Origin: an uncultured Porphyromonadaceae bacterium
GTDB lineage: Bacteria; Bacteroidota; Bacteroidia; Bacteroidales; Muribaculaceae
Assembly: GCA_900541555.1 (NCBI GenBank)
Contig: UQKE01000012.1
Location: forward strand, 1-43,342
Reading direction: 5' to 3'
DNA: 43,342 nt
Made by a program: the position numbers and the translations under genes. The notes beneath the pieces were generated by a model, which did no database searches, was not told the DNA's origin, and saw only the letters and a program-made list of their open reading frames with translations. Shown here in pieces: positions 1 through 8,760 of this stretch; position 1 is the first letter of the stretch, and each line of letters starts with the position of its first letter.

Positions 1-480
1 GCATCCGCCTGCCCCGACAAGCCCAAGCAAAACAACATCGCCGCCCGCATCTCCGCTTGCGACGCGGCAATCAATGAAATCCGGCAGCGCGAACGCGCCG
101 AGCAGCAACGGCAGGAAGCCGAAAGAGAACGCGAAGAAGCCGAACGCTACAGTTGCAATATCGAATTTGGCGATATGATGAACGACTATGGATGTGTCTT
201 CTTAAAACTAAATAACAACACAAAAGATTCATTGCATATCTGCCACGGAGTTGAAGTGACGAGACTCTCCGATGGCATTTTCAAAAATGCAGGAATCGAA
301 GAAGGCTTAATTATACTTGAAATCAACAATATGCCTGTCGATTCACAAGACGACATTGAAAAAATCTACGATGAAATCATGCGCAGCCAAGACATTGGCA
401 AGGTAATGATCATCAAAGGATTGAAGCCAACAGGAAAACGCGTCTACTTCGCAATTCCCCTCTACGAGGAAGAAAATTGA
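1..480 (+). CDS. PDZ-domain protein, C-terminal part (5' end outside window)
   Basis: The reading frame is open from base 1 to the TGA at 478-480, so the gene is cut by the window edge; the first internal ATG is at 175. The visible 159 residues start with a short stretch with two cysteines. A strongly charged helix follows, rich in Glu, Arg and Gln, that looks like a coiled coil. Then comes a PDZ-like fold with the pattern GxEVTRLSDGxxxNAGIEEGxIILxINNxPV, followed by a strand and acidic tail ending in EEEN. The 'AGIxEGxxIxxIN' core is typical of the last PDZ domain of HtrA/Do-like proteases, where PDZ domains bind C-terminal peptides. The charged helix before it is not usual for that family, and no protease domain is visible. 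Parent family unknown. Confidence 0.7.
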   Translation, partial: ASACPDKPKQNNIAARISACDAAINEIRQRERAEQQRQEAEREREEAERYSCNIEFGDMMNDYGCVFLKLNNNTKDSLHICHGVEVTRLSDGIFKNAGIEEGLIILEINNMPVDSQDDIEKIYDEIMRSQDIGKVMIIKGLKPTGKRVYFAIPLYEEEN

Positions 481-627
481 CATTCAACGACTATTTTCAG
501 AATAACAGCTGAACCATAACCAACTCACGGCTGGCAGTCGACAACAAAACGGAAATCTCAACTTCGTTCTGCGAATAGGCAAAAAAACTTCTATACCCTC
601 ATTGATATTAAGCGAGCCTCATGTACC

Positions 628-660
628 GTGCTCCGCGCGGCAGAGGAGAACATTGCTACG
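628..660 (+). repeat. Short dispersed intergenic repeat, copy A
   Basis: Contains GTGCTCCGC (628-636), then after an 8-bp gap GGAGAACATTGCTACG (645-660). The same two blocks in the same order occur at 21100-21135, and the second block recurs at 724-739. All copies are intergenic. Confidence 0.6.
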
Positions 661-723
661 TATCCACTTTCAACAGCACACCACACTCTCACAGAAAACA
701 CGCCTTATCGCTCAAACCGCAGG

Positions 724-745
724 GGAGGACATTGCTACGCTTCAA
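724..745 (+). repeat. Short dispersed intergenic repeat, copy C
   Basis: GGAGGACATTGCTACG followed by CTTCAAC. It matches copy B at 21120-21135 exactly over the 16-bp core and differs from copy A by one base. The upstream GTGCTCCGC block is not present here. Confidence 0.55.
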
Positions 746-850
746 CATATGACAGAACTGCAAACAACTGCGAAAATAAAATTAGAAACAGAATTAACCA
801 TAATCACTCAACCCTCAACCATAAACCGGCAAAGTCGCGTCTTTGCGCAT

Positions 851-884
851 AAAAAAGAAGGCGCGTTTTTTTGACACACCTTCT
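851..884 (-). terminator. Probable terminator downstream of yidC
   Basis: Read on the minus strand, AGAAGG pairs with CCTTCT across a loop of about 17 bases and runs into a T tract. It lies about 45 bases beyond the yidC stop. The stem is short and the loop large, so confidence is moderate. Confidence 0.45.
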
Positions 885-929
885 TCCTTATGAAAAGTTT
901 ATCTATGATTCTTTTCTACCAAGCGAATC

Positions 930-3047
930 TTACCGGCGTCCGCCCTTCCGTTGTTTTTGCTGTTCACGCAAAAGTGCCTCCTGACGTTTTTGCGCTTCTT
1001 CGAGGCGAGCCATGAAGCCGCTCTTTTTACGCGGTTTCTTCGCATTTTCTGCCATTTTTGCCCGCACTTTGTCTTCTTTGATTATGAAGCGGAACGCATA
1101 AGTCTGAGCGATGGTGATGAGCAACGAAAGGAAATAATAGTAGCTCAATCCGGCAGCATATTCATTGAAGAACACAAGGAAGAACACCGGCATCAGATAC
1201 ATCATCCACTTCATCGCCGGCATTTGATTGTTAGACGGATTGGCCTGCATGTTCAAATAGGTATAAATCACGTTGACCACCGTCATCAACAAGCAGAACA
1301 AGCTCAAATGATGCCCGAAAATCCAATTGACAATCGGAATATCGGCATCCCATTCCAATATCATATCGGGAGCCGACAAGTCCGGAGCCCAAAGGAATGG
1401 TTCGCCGCGCAAGTCGATACACGACGGGAAGAATGAGAACATGGCAATCAAAATCGGCATTTGAAGCAACAACGGCAAGCATCCGCTCATCGGATTCGCG
1501 CCTGCGCGATTATAAAGCTCCATCATTTTTTGTTGCCGCTTCATTGCATTCTCGTTGCCCGGGTACTTATCGTTGATCTCCTTAATATCAGGAGCCAATA
1601 CGCGCATCTTCGCTTGCGAAGAATAACTCTTGTAGGTAAGCGGGAACAACACGATTTTGATAAATATGGTAAGCAGCAAGATGATGATGCCATAATTCAA
1701 ATCGAGCGTACCGAGGAAATTAAATACCGGTATGATAATTCCCGTATTAATCCATCTGAACAGCGACCATCCGAGAGGAATGAGGCGCGTCAGGTGCAAA
1801 TCTTCTTCCGGCGAAATGCTATCGTACGAAGCAAGCAATTTATACTCGTTGGGACCTAAGAAAATATGAAATGCCGCAGGCTTCGGATTGTCCAAGCTGT
1901 AATCGACCGAGCTTGCGAACGACACATTTTTCATAAACCCGCCATGGTCTGCATCGCCTTTCTCTATGATTTCGCTCGTCATTGGCGCAGCTCCGATGAA
2001 ATGGGTGTCGGCAATGAAGACGCAAGAGAAAAATTGATACTTGAATCCAATCCATTTCAAATGGTTGTTGGTTTTTTCCTCATCGTCGCCTGTCTCGCTG
2101 AGATTGTCCACATCGCCGTCTTCGCCGCTAAACTTATAAAATACGCCGCTGTTGCGTTCCTCAAAACTTTGTCCCTTTTCGTGGCGCATCATTTTCTGAT
2201 TCCACATGAAATCCATCGTCGACACATTCGAGTCAATCACAGCCGACATGTTTTGCTGAACCACTTCCATGCGCACCAGATAGCTGTCGTGGGGCAACGT
2301 ATAGCGGATGCCGAAATAAACGTCTTTTCCAAAATCGAGCTTCATCAACACCGTCGAGTCGTTTTCCTGCACCGGCGTGAAATAAAAATCCTCCGTGCTG
2401 AAACGGTGCGTATCGGTATTAATCGCAAATCCATAAGCATTGTAGGGCGATTCAAACAGCACGCAATTGCCTTCCTTTCCTTTTTGGAAAGCCTTGTAGT
2501 TTTTCAACTCCGCCTTTGAAATCATGCCGCCCTTGGTGGTCAAGTCAAGCGAGAGCAGCGAATTTTCCAAACGCAATGTGTCGGATTTTCCGCTCACAAA
2601 CCGTGCAAAATCTGAATATTTTGCCGCTTTTTCTGCCGCTTCCCTAACCTTCTTCACCGCAGCATTGTGGAGCAACCGGCTGTCGGCATCCGGCATTGCC
2701 GCCAACGACGAAAGCGAAAACGCCATGTCGCCGTCCATCACCACTTGTCCGGAAAGGCTGTCGCCCACAAGGGCGAACGAAACATCGTTAGCGTCGAGGG
2801 CATACACCTGTTTGCCTTCGCGCATTTCGAGTTTGCCATATTGAGCGACAATCGTCTTTATTCTTCCCAGTTCCGTTGCGTTCAAACTGTCGCCGACCAC
2901 TGCTTCTTGCTTTTTTTCGGCCGCAACGCTTTTTTCGGTTTTCTGTTCGCTCGCTTGCGACGTAGTGTCGTCCGGGCTGTTGAGCATCGTAAATCCTATG
3001 ATCACAAGCCCCATCAGGAGCAAACCGAGAATCGTATTTTTATCCAT
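930..3047 (-). CDS. yidC: Membrane protein insertase YidC
   Basis: Inserts and folds inner-membrane proteins, alone or with SecYEG. The 705 residues show an N-terminal anchor (MDKNTILGLLLMGLVIIGF), a Glu/Lys/Ala-rich linker, and a large periplasmic P1 domain up to about residue 400. The five-helix core follows, beginning near LDLNYGIIILLLTIFIK and containing FPLTYKSYSSQAKM. Next come the cytoplasmic coiled-coil hairpin, helices around ANPMSGCLPLLLQMPI and MKWMMYLMPVFFLVFF, and a basic tail ending KQRKGGRR suited to ribosome contact. The position of the groove arginine in E. coli YidC (FIVRGIMYPLT) carries Lys here (IFIKIVLFPLT). The gene starts 38 bases after pyrG on the same strand, so the two are probably cotranscribed. 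Confidence 0.97.
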   Translation of the reverse strand: MDKNTILGLLLMGLVIIGFTMLNSPDDTTSQASEQKTEKSVAAEKKQEAVVGDSLNATELGRIKTIVAQYGKLEMREGKQVYALDANDVSFALVGDSLSGQVVMDGDMAFSLSSLAAMPDADSRLLHNAAVKKVREAAEKAAKYSDFARFVSGKSDTLRLENSLLSLDLTTKGGMISKAELKNYKAFQKGKEGNCVLFESPYNAYGFAINTDTHRFSTEDFYFTPVQENDSTVLMKLDFGKDVYFGIRYTLPHDSYLVRMEVVQQNMSAVIDSNVSTMDFMWNQKMMRHEKGQSFEERNSGVFYKFSGEDGDVDNLSETGDDEEKTNNHLKWIGFKYQFFSCVFIADTHFIGAAPMTSEIIEKGDADHGGFMKNVSFASSVDYSLDNPKPAAFHIFLGPNEYKLLASYDSISPEEDLHLTRLIPLGWSLFRWINTGIIIPVFNFLGTLDLNYGIIILLLTIFIKIVLFPLTYKSYSSQAKMRVLAPDIKEINDKYPGNENAMKRQQKMMELYNRAGANPMSGCLPLLLQMPILIAMFSFFPSCIDLRGEPFLWAPDLSAPDMILEWDADIPIVNWIFGHHLSLFCLLMTVVNVIYTYLNMQANPSNNQMPAMKWMMYLMPVFFLVFFNEYAAGLSYYYFLSLLITIAQTYAFRFIIKEDKVRAKMAENAKKPRKKSGFMARLEEAQKRQEALLREQQKQRKGGRR

Positions 3048-3085
3048 TCGTAAAAATCAAAAAAAATTCTGCTATCGTTAATATT

Positions 3086-4732
<1,647 letters not shown>

Positions 4733-4801
4733 TTAAATACCGTGAAGAAGAATAAAATCGCATTCCTCTTTTCCTTCTGCGCATTTGCGGCAGGGCTTCG
4801 C

Positions 4802-4847
4802 GCGCCTCGGAAGAACAATTTCAAACAAGTTTGATTGTTCTTCACTC
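4802..4847 (+). repeat. Promoter-module repeat, first tandem copy
   Basis: These 46 bases are identical to 4875-4920, with a period of 73. The unit contains an imperfect hairpin: AGAACAAT pairs with ATTGTTCT and CAAAC with GTTTG. It is followed at 4854-4861 by TATCTTTA, a near-match to the -7 box. It may be a decayed or weaker second promoter for the lipoprotein gene. Confidence 0.75.
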
Positions 4848-4867
4848 TCCTGCTATCTTTAAATAAG

Positions 4868-4938
4868 ATAGGATGCGCCTCGGAAGAACAATTTCAAACA
4901 AGTTTGATTGTTCTTCACTCGGCTTTCACTATCTTTGC
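4868..4938 (+). repeat. Promoter-module repeat, second tandem copy
   Basis: Begins ATAGGATGCGCCTCGG, contains the same hairpin as the first copy and ends CGGCTTTCACTATCTTTGC. A closely similar copy, in opposite orientation, sits directly upstream of phoH at 23937-24007. The element looks like a mobile or dispersed promoter cassette. Confidence 0.75.
4930..4937 (+). promoter_or_regulatory. -7 box driving the lipoprotein/OMP pair
   Basis: TATCTTTG matches TAnnTTTG exactly and ends 18 bases before the ATG at 4956. A TTTG lies 23 bases upstream inside the repeat hairpin, slightly further than the usual 19-21. Confidence 0.65.
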
Positions 4939-4955
4939 CCACAAATTTTTTTCAA

Positions 4956-6206
4956 ATGAAAACACTTTTAAAGACATTCATTCCTGCTATCGGGCTCTTA
5001 TTCGCCACTCAAGCCTGCATACAAGACGAAGCGCTCAACACGGAAGCCGACATCTTGACTTGCAGCCTGCCGGAAGAATATTTGTCGGCCGCACCGCGAA
5101 TCGACAACAACACCGTCACGCTCAACATCCAGCCGAACATCGACATCTCGGCTCTTGCACCTGTTTTCACTTTGACAGAAGGCGCAACCATCTCTCCGGC
5201 AAGCGGCACGGCAATCGATTTCCTAAACGCAAAAGACCATGCGGCAACCTACACCGTCACTTCGCAAGACGGGCAATGGAGCAAAGACTACACCGTCCGC
5301 GTCGTGCAGCAAGAAACCCCTTCCACCTATTATTTCAACACCTTGCAACTCGACAAAGACAACAACAAATACACCATTTTCAACGAATACGACGAATCCG
5401 GCAACTTCTTGATGGCATGGGCATCAGGGAATCCGGGATATGTGCTTTGCGGCGTGGCAGACGTAAAAGCGCGCGAAGCGTATCCCAACGATTGGAAAAA
5501 CCATATTTGGGAATTTTTCCCGACCACGGCCGTTTTTGAAAATGGCGTGTCGCTCTCCACGCAAGACGGCGTCACTTGGTTTGTCGACAACGGGCAACCG
5601 GCGCAACCCGACTTCCTGCGCCTCATCACCCGTTCTACCGGCACATTCGGCAACATGGTGGGCATGCCCATTGCTGCCGGAAACATATTCCAAGGATTTT
5701 TCGACATATCAATCGCCATCGCCGATCCCCGCGGAGCCACCAAATTCGGAGAGCCGTATCGCTACATGCCCGACTCTTTCAAAGGCAAATACCGCTACAA
5801 AGCCGGCGAAACATTCACCGACGAGCGCGGCAACGCCGTGCCGGGCAAAAAAGACATCTTCTCCATCTATGCGCTATTCTATGAAACCGACGACAAAACT
5901 GAATACCTCGACGGCTCGATACACGATGCCAATTTCCGCCATCCCAACTTGGTTGCGATAGCCATGGTCGACGCGCCAAGCGCGCAATACCCGGGAGAAT
6001 CCGACGAATGGATTGAATTCGACGTCAAATTCAACTACGTTCAAGGAAAAACCGTCGATCCATCCTTATTGGCAAAAGGCGCCTACAAAATAGGAATCGT
6101 CATTTCTTCCAGCGCCGACGGCGACTATTTCAAAGGAGCCGTGGGCAGCACGCTCGACATCGACGATCTCGCCATTATAAACCAAAACACCGACAATCAA
6201 CTATGA
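4956..6206 (+). CDS. PCMD-type lipoprotein (putative carbohydrate metabolism domain)
   Basis: The start chosen is ATG 4956, 48 bases inside the longest frame. It gives a clean lipoprotein signal, MKTLLKTFIPAIGLLFATQAC, with Cys21 as the lipidation site. Residues of about 30-115 resemble a small beta domain common in Bacteroidota lipoproteins (TVTLNIQPNIDISAL, TISPASGTAIDF, TYTVTSQDGQWSKDYTVRV). The rest fits PCMD, a carbohydrate-associated Bacteroidota domain: YYFNTL, a gap-rich middle with GNMVGMPIAAGNIFQGFF, GKYRYKAGETF and a C-terminal VGSTLDIDDLAI. Probably on the outer membrane surface or in the periplasm; ligand unknown. The stop overlaps the next start by ATGA. Family assignment is from motif memory. 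Confidence 0.7.
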   Translation: MKTLLKTFIPAIGLLFATQACIQDEALNTEADILTCSLPEEYLSAAPRIDNNTVTLNIQPNIDISALAPVFTLTEGATISPASGTAIDFLNAKDHAATYTVTSQDGQWSKDYTVRVVQQETPSTYYFNTLQLDKDNNKYTIFNEYDESGNFLMAWASGNPGYVLCGVADVKAREAYPNDWKNHIWEFFPTTAVFENGVSLSTQDGVTWFVDNGQPAQPDFLRLITRSTGTFGNMVGMPIAAGNIFQGFFDISIAIADPRGATKFGEPYRYMPDSFKGKYRYKAGETFTDERGNAVPGKKDIFSIYALFYETDDKTEYLDGSIHDANFRHPNLVAIAMVDAPSAQYPGESDEWIEFDVKFNYVQGKTVDPSLLAKGAYKIGIVISSSADGDYFKGAVGSTLDIDDLAIINQNTDNQL

Positions 6207-6982
6207 AACGACAAGTCATCGCTACGCTCATCGCAATATTGCTTGCCGGCTCTGCCTTCGCGCAACAAAGCCGCACGCAGCAACTCATCAACGCCGCCCT
6301 AAAAGGTTGGGAAATCGAACTTCGCTTGGGATACAACCTCGGAGGAACAGCACCCATACCCCTGCCGGTCGAAATAAGAAGCATCAACAGCTACAGCCCT
6401 TCGATGGGATTCTCGTTGGAGGCCAATGTTTCGAAATGGATCGACCCCGAAAAAAAATGGGGAATCATTTGGGGCGTGAAACTCGAAAATAAAAATATGG
6501 AAACCGATGCCACCGTCAAAAACTACGGCATGGAAATTGTCGGAGACGGCGGAGAATTGGTAAAAGGCCGTTGGACCGGCGGAGTCAAAACGTCTGTAAA
6601 AAATTCATTCTTGACGTTTCCCATTCTCGGTGCGTATAAAATTCATCCCCGCACCAACCTCAAATTCGGCGTATTCCTTTCCTACCTGATGGAAGGAAAA
6701 TTCGATGGATACGTCTATGAGGGATATTTGCGGGAAGGCGACCCGACGGGCATCAAAGTGCCCTACAACAATGGAAAGACAGCATCCTACGACTTTTCCG
6801 ACAATTTGAGAAAATTTCAATGGGGCTTGCAAATTGGCGCCGATTGGGAAGCCTTCAAGCATTTAAAAGTGTATGGCGACCTTTCTTGGGGGCTCAACGA
6901 CGCATTTCCAAACGATTTTGAGACAATAACATTCAGCATGTTCCCCATTTATCTCAATGTCGGAATCGGGTATCTTTTCTAA
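6203..6982 (+). CDS. Outer-membrane beta-barrel protein of unknown function
   Basis: Has a signal peptide (MKRQVIATLIAILLAGSAFA, cut before QQS) followed by about 240 residues of alternating strands with aromatic ends, such as GWEIELRLGYNLGG, WGIIWGVKLE, FGVFLSYLM and WGLQIGADWEAF. The C-terminus, YLNVGIGYLF, ends in Phe as expected for BAM-assembled barrels. Length fits a PorT-like or outer-membrane-protein beta-barrel fold of 8-10 strands. Its ATG overlaps the stop of the PCMD-type lipoprotein gene, so the two are translationally coupled and may form one complex. No plug domain or TonB box is present, so it is not a SusC-type transporter. Confidence 0.75.
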   Translation: MKRQVIATLIAILLAGSAFAQQSRTQQLINAALKGWEIELRLGYNLGGTAPIPLPVEIRSINSYSPSMGFSLEANVSKWIDPEKKWGIIWGVKLENKNMETDATVKNYGMEIVGDGGELVKGRWTGGVKTSVKNSFLTFPILGAYKIHPRTNLKFGVFLSYLMEGKFDGYVYEGYLREGDPTGIKVPYNNGKTASYDFSDNLRKFQWGLQIGADWEAFKHLKVYGDLSWGLNDAFPNDFETITFSMFPIYLNVGIGYLF

Positions 6983-7017
6983 TTCCACATTTTTTATCGC
7001 CTATTTGAGCTTTTTTT

Positions 7018-7041
7018 AGTAATTTCGCATCAGAAATTACT
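7018..7041 (+). promoter_or_regulatory. Perfect dyad upstream of ilvE
   Basis: AGTAATTTC (7018-7026) and GAAATTACT (7033-7041) form a 9-bp perfect dyad with a 6-base centre, 15 bases before the ilvE ATG. It covers TAATTTCG, which matches the -7 consensus at all but one defined position. It could be an operator or a 5'-UTR hairpin. Confidence 0.45.
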
Positions 7042-7056
7042 TTCACACTATATGTC

Positions 7057-8088
7057 ATGAAAAAGGATATAAGCATCGATTGGGGAAGCCTTCCGTTTGG
7101 TTATTTCCCGACAGATTACAACGTGCGTTGCCTTTACCGCGACGGCGAATGGGGAGAAATTGAAATTTCATCGTCCGAACTCATCCCGATGCACATGGCT
7201 GCCACATGCCTGCATTACGGGCAAGCTGCTTTCGAAGGATTGAAAGCATTTCGAGGAAAAGACGGCAAAGTCAGAGTGTTCCGCATGGACGAAAATGCCA
7301 AACGCATACAGCGCTCGGCAGAAGGCATCATGATGCCGCCTCTTCCCGAAGACAAATTCATGGAAATGGCAAAAACAGTGATTCGGCTGAACGAACGCTT
7401 CATCCCGCCCTACGGCAGCGGCGCGTCGCTCTATTTGCGCCCGCTCCAAGTAGGCATTTCGCCCCAAGTGGGTGTCAAACCGGCAAAAGAATACCTGTTT
7501 GTCATCTTCGTATCGCCCGTAGGCCCGTATTTCAAAAGCGGATTCAATCCTTCGGCATGCGTAATCACGCGCGATTACGACCGCGCCGCGCCTCTCGGAA
7601 CCGGCACCTACAAAGTGGGTGGCAATTATGCAGCAAGCCTCCGCGCCAACCATGAAGCGCACGAAGGAAGCTACTCCGCAGAAATATACCTCGATTCGAA
7701 AGAGAAAAAATACATCGACGAATGCGGGGCAGCCAACTTCTTCGGAATAAAAGGCAACACCTACGTCACGCCGCTGTCAACGTCAATATTGCCTTCAATC
7801 ACCAACAAAAGCTTGATGCAAATTGCAGAAGACCTCGGCCTGAAAGTGGAACGCCGCCACATCCCATTGGAAGAATTGGCAGAATTCGACGAGGCCGGAG
7901 CCTGCGGCACAGCTGCCGTAATCAGCCCGATTGGCCGCATCGACGATCCTGAAACAGGCCATTCCTACGTGTTTGCAAAAGACGGCCGCCCCGGACCGGT
8001 TTCCACCAAGCTCTACCACCAATTGCTTGGCATCCAAACAGGCGAAGTCGACGACACGCACCATTGGAACACGATCGTGATTGAATAA
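7057..8088 (+). CDS. ilvE: Branched-chain amino acid aminotransferase
   Basis: PLP-dependent fold type IV enzyme exchanging amino groups between Leu/Ile/Val and 2-oxoglutarate. The 343-residue length fits the longer BCAT class. Visible landmarks are LHYGQAAFEGLKAFRGKDGKVRVFRMDENAKR near the N-terminus, LYLRPLQVG, and Lys186 in GTGTYKVGGNYAASL as the expected Schiff-base lysine. Further on are CGAANFFGI, where the family usually shows ExxxxNxF, and the phosphate-binding region ACGTAAVISPIG. It is followed, with a possible small overlap, by an HD-domain gene on the same strand. Confidence 0.95.
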   Translation: MKKDISIDWGSLPFGYFPTDYNVRCLYRDGEWGEIEISSSELIPMHMAATCLHYGQAAFEGLKAFRGKDGKVRVFRMDENAKRIQRSAEGIMMPPLPEDKFMEMAKTVIRLNERFIPPYGSGASLYLRPLQVGISPQVGVKPAKEYLFVIFVSPVGPYFKSGFNPSACVITRDYDRAAPLGTGTYKVGGNYAASLRANHEAHEGSYSAEIYLDSKEKKYIDECGAANFFGIKGNTYVTPLSTSILPSITNKSLMQIAEDLGLKVERRHIPLEELAEFDEAGACGTAAVISPIGRIDDPETGHSYVFAKDGRPGPVSTKLYHQLLGIQTGEVDDTHHWNTIVIE

Positions 8089-8110
8089 AGAACGCCCAAA
8101 CGACACGGCC

Positions 8111-8665
8111 ATGATTGGAAACTTGTCGGCAAAAGACATATTGCTCGAATTTTACGAAGAAGACAGCAAGTTATTCCGGCTGTTGTGGACCCATAGCTGC
8201 CAAGTGGCAGAAATGGCATTGGAGATTGCATCGAAATTTCCCAAGCAAGCCGATGCCGAATTTGTGTACGACGCAGCATTGCTACACGACATCGGAATCA
8301 TTCGGACCAACGCTCCGTCGATCCATTGCACAGGCACAGAGCCCTACATCCGCCACGGCATCATCGGGGCAGAAATGCTACGCAACTTCGACCCCTCGCT
8401 CGAACGGTATGCGCTTGTGTGCGAACGCCATACGGGAGCCGGTATTTCAAAAGAAGAAATTTTAAGCGAAAGCCTTCCGTTGCCGCCTCGCGACTTCTTG
8501 CCTGTCAGCTTTGAAGAAAAAATTATCTGCTATGCCGATAAATTCTTCTCAAAGTCGACAACGGGAACGGTGAAAACCGTCGACAGCATTCGCCGCGACC
8601 TCGCAAAATTCGGACATGGGCAAGAGGAAAGATTCAACGAACTGAACCAACTCTTCAACAGTTAA
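8111..8665 (+). CDS. HD-domain hydrolase-like protein
   Basis: A metal-dependent HD superfamily protein, probably a phosphohydrolase, substrate unknown. With the start at ATG 8111 it has 184 residues. Metal ligands in order are His28 (WTHSCQVAEMA), His59-Asp60 (ALLHDIGI), His82 (YIRHGIIGAEML), His107 (CERHTGAG) and Asp143 (CYADKFFSK), a full HD set. A TTG start at 8081 would overlap ilvE and add ten residues; the ATG is preferred because conservation should begin at the helix before His28. The gene is 22 bases downstream of ilvE and is followed by a strong hairpin. Confidence 0.85.
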   Translation: MIGNLSAKDILLEFYEEDSKLFRLLWTHSCQVAEMALEIASKFPKQADAEFVYDAALLHDIGIIRTNAPSIHCTGTEPYIRHGIIGAEMLRNFDPSLERYALVCERHTGAGISKEEILSESLPLPPRDFLPVSFEEKIICYADKFFSKSTTGTVKTVDSIRRDLAKFGHGQEERFNELNQLFNS

Positions 8666-8689
8666 AACAGTAGGACAAAATATATTAAA

Positions 8690-8722
8690 ATAGGGCTGAA
8701 CATGCCGAATGTTCAGCCCTAT
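8690..8722. terminator. Hairpin terminator between the HD gene and lptD
   Basis: A perfect 14-bp stem (ATAGGGCTGAACAT at 8690-8703, its complement at 8709-8722) with a 5-base loop, 24 bases after the HD gene stop. It has A-rich sequence on the left and T-rich on the right, so it could work in both directions. Confidence 0.8.
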
Positions 8723-8726
8723 TGTG

Positions 8727-8734
8727 TATTTTTG
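8727..8734 (+). promoter_or_regulatory. -7 box of the lptD operon promoter
   Basis: TATTTTTG fits TAnnTTTG and lies directly after the terminator hairpin, 26 bases before the TTG start of lptD. The upstream -33 region would fall inside the hairpin. Confidence 0.6.
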
Positions 8735-8760
8735 CACCCGAACATCGCATGTAATCGAAT

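Larger units (their letters stand above)
481..850. other. Intergenic region without a convincing gene
   Basis: About 370 bases between the PDZ gene and the yidC terminator. The short overlapping frames here have no recognisable domain and conflict with one another. The region holds two copies of a short dispersed element (around 628-660 and 724-745) that also occurs at 21100-21135. Confidence 0.6.

Noticed and set aside
1866..2519. Long plus-strand frame of 217 codons opposite yidC
   Set aside because: It mirrors a well-defined yidC reading frame, has no domain pattern and an odd His/Arg-rich composition typical of antisense frames.
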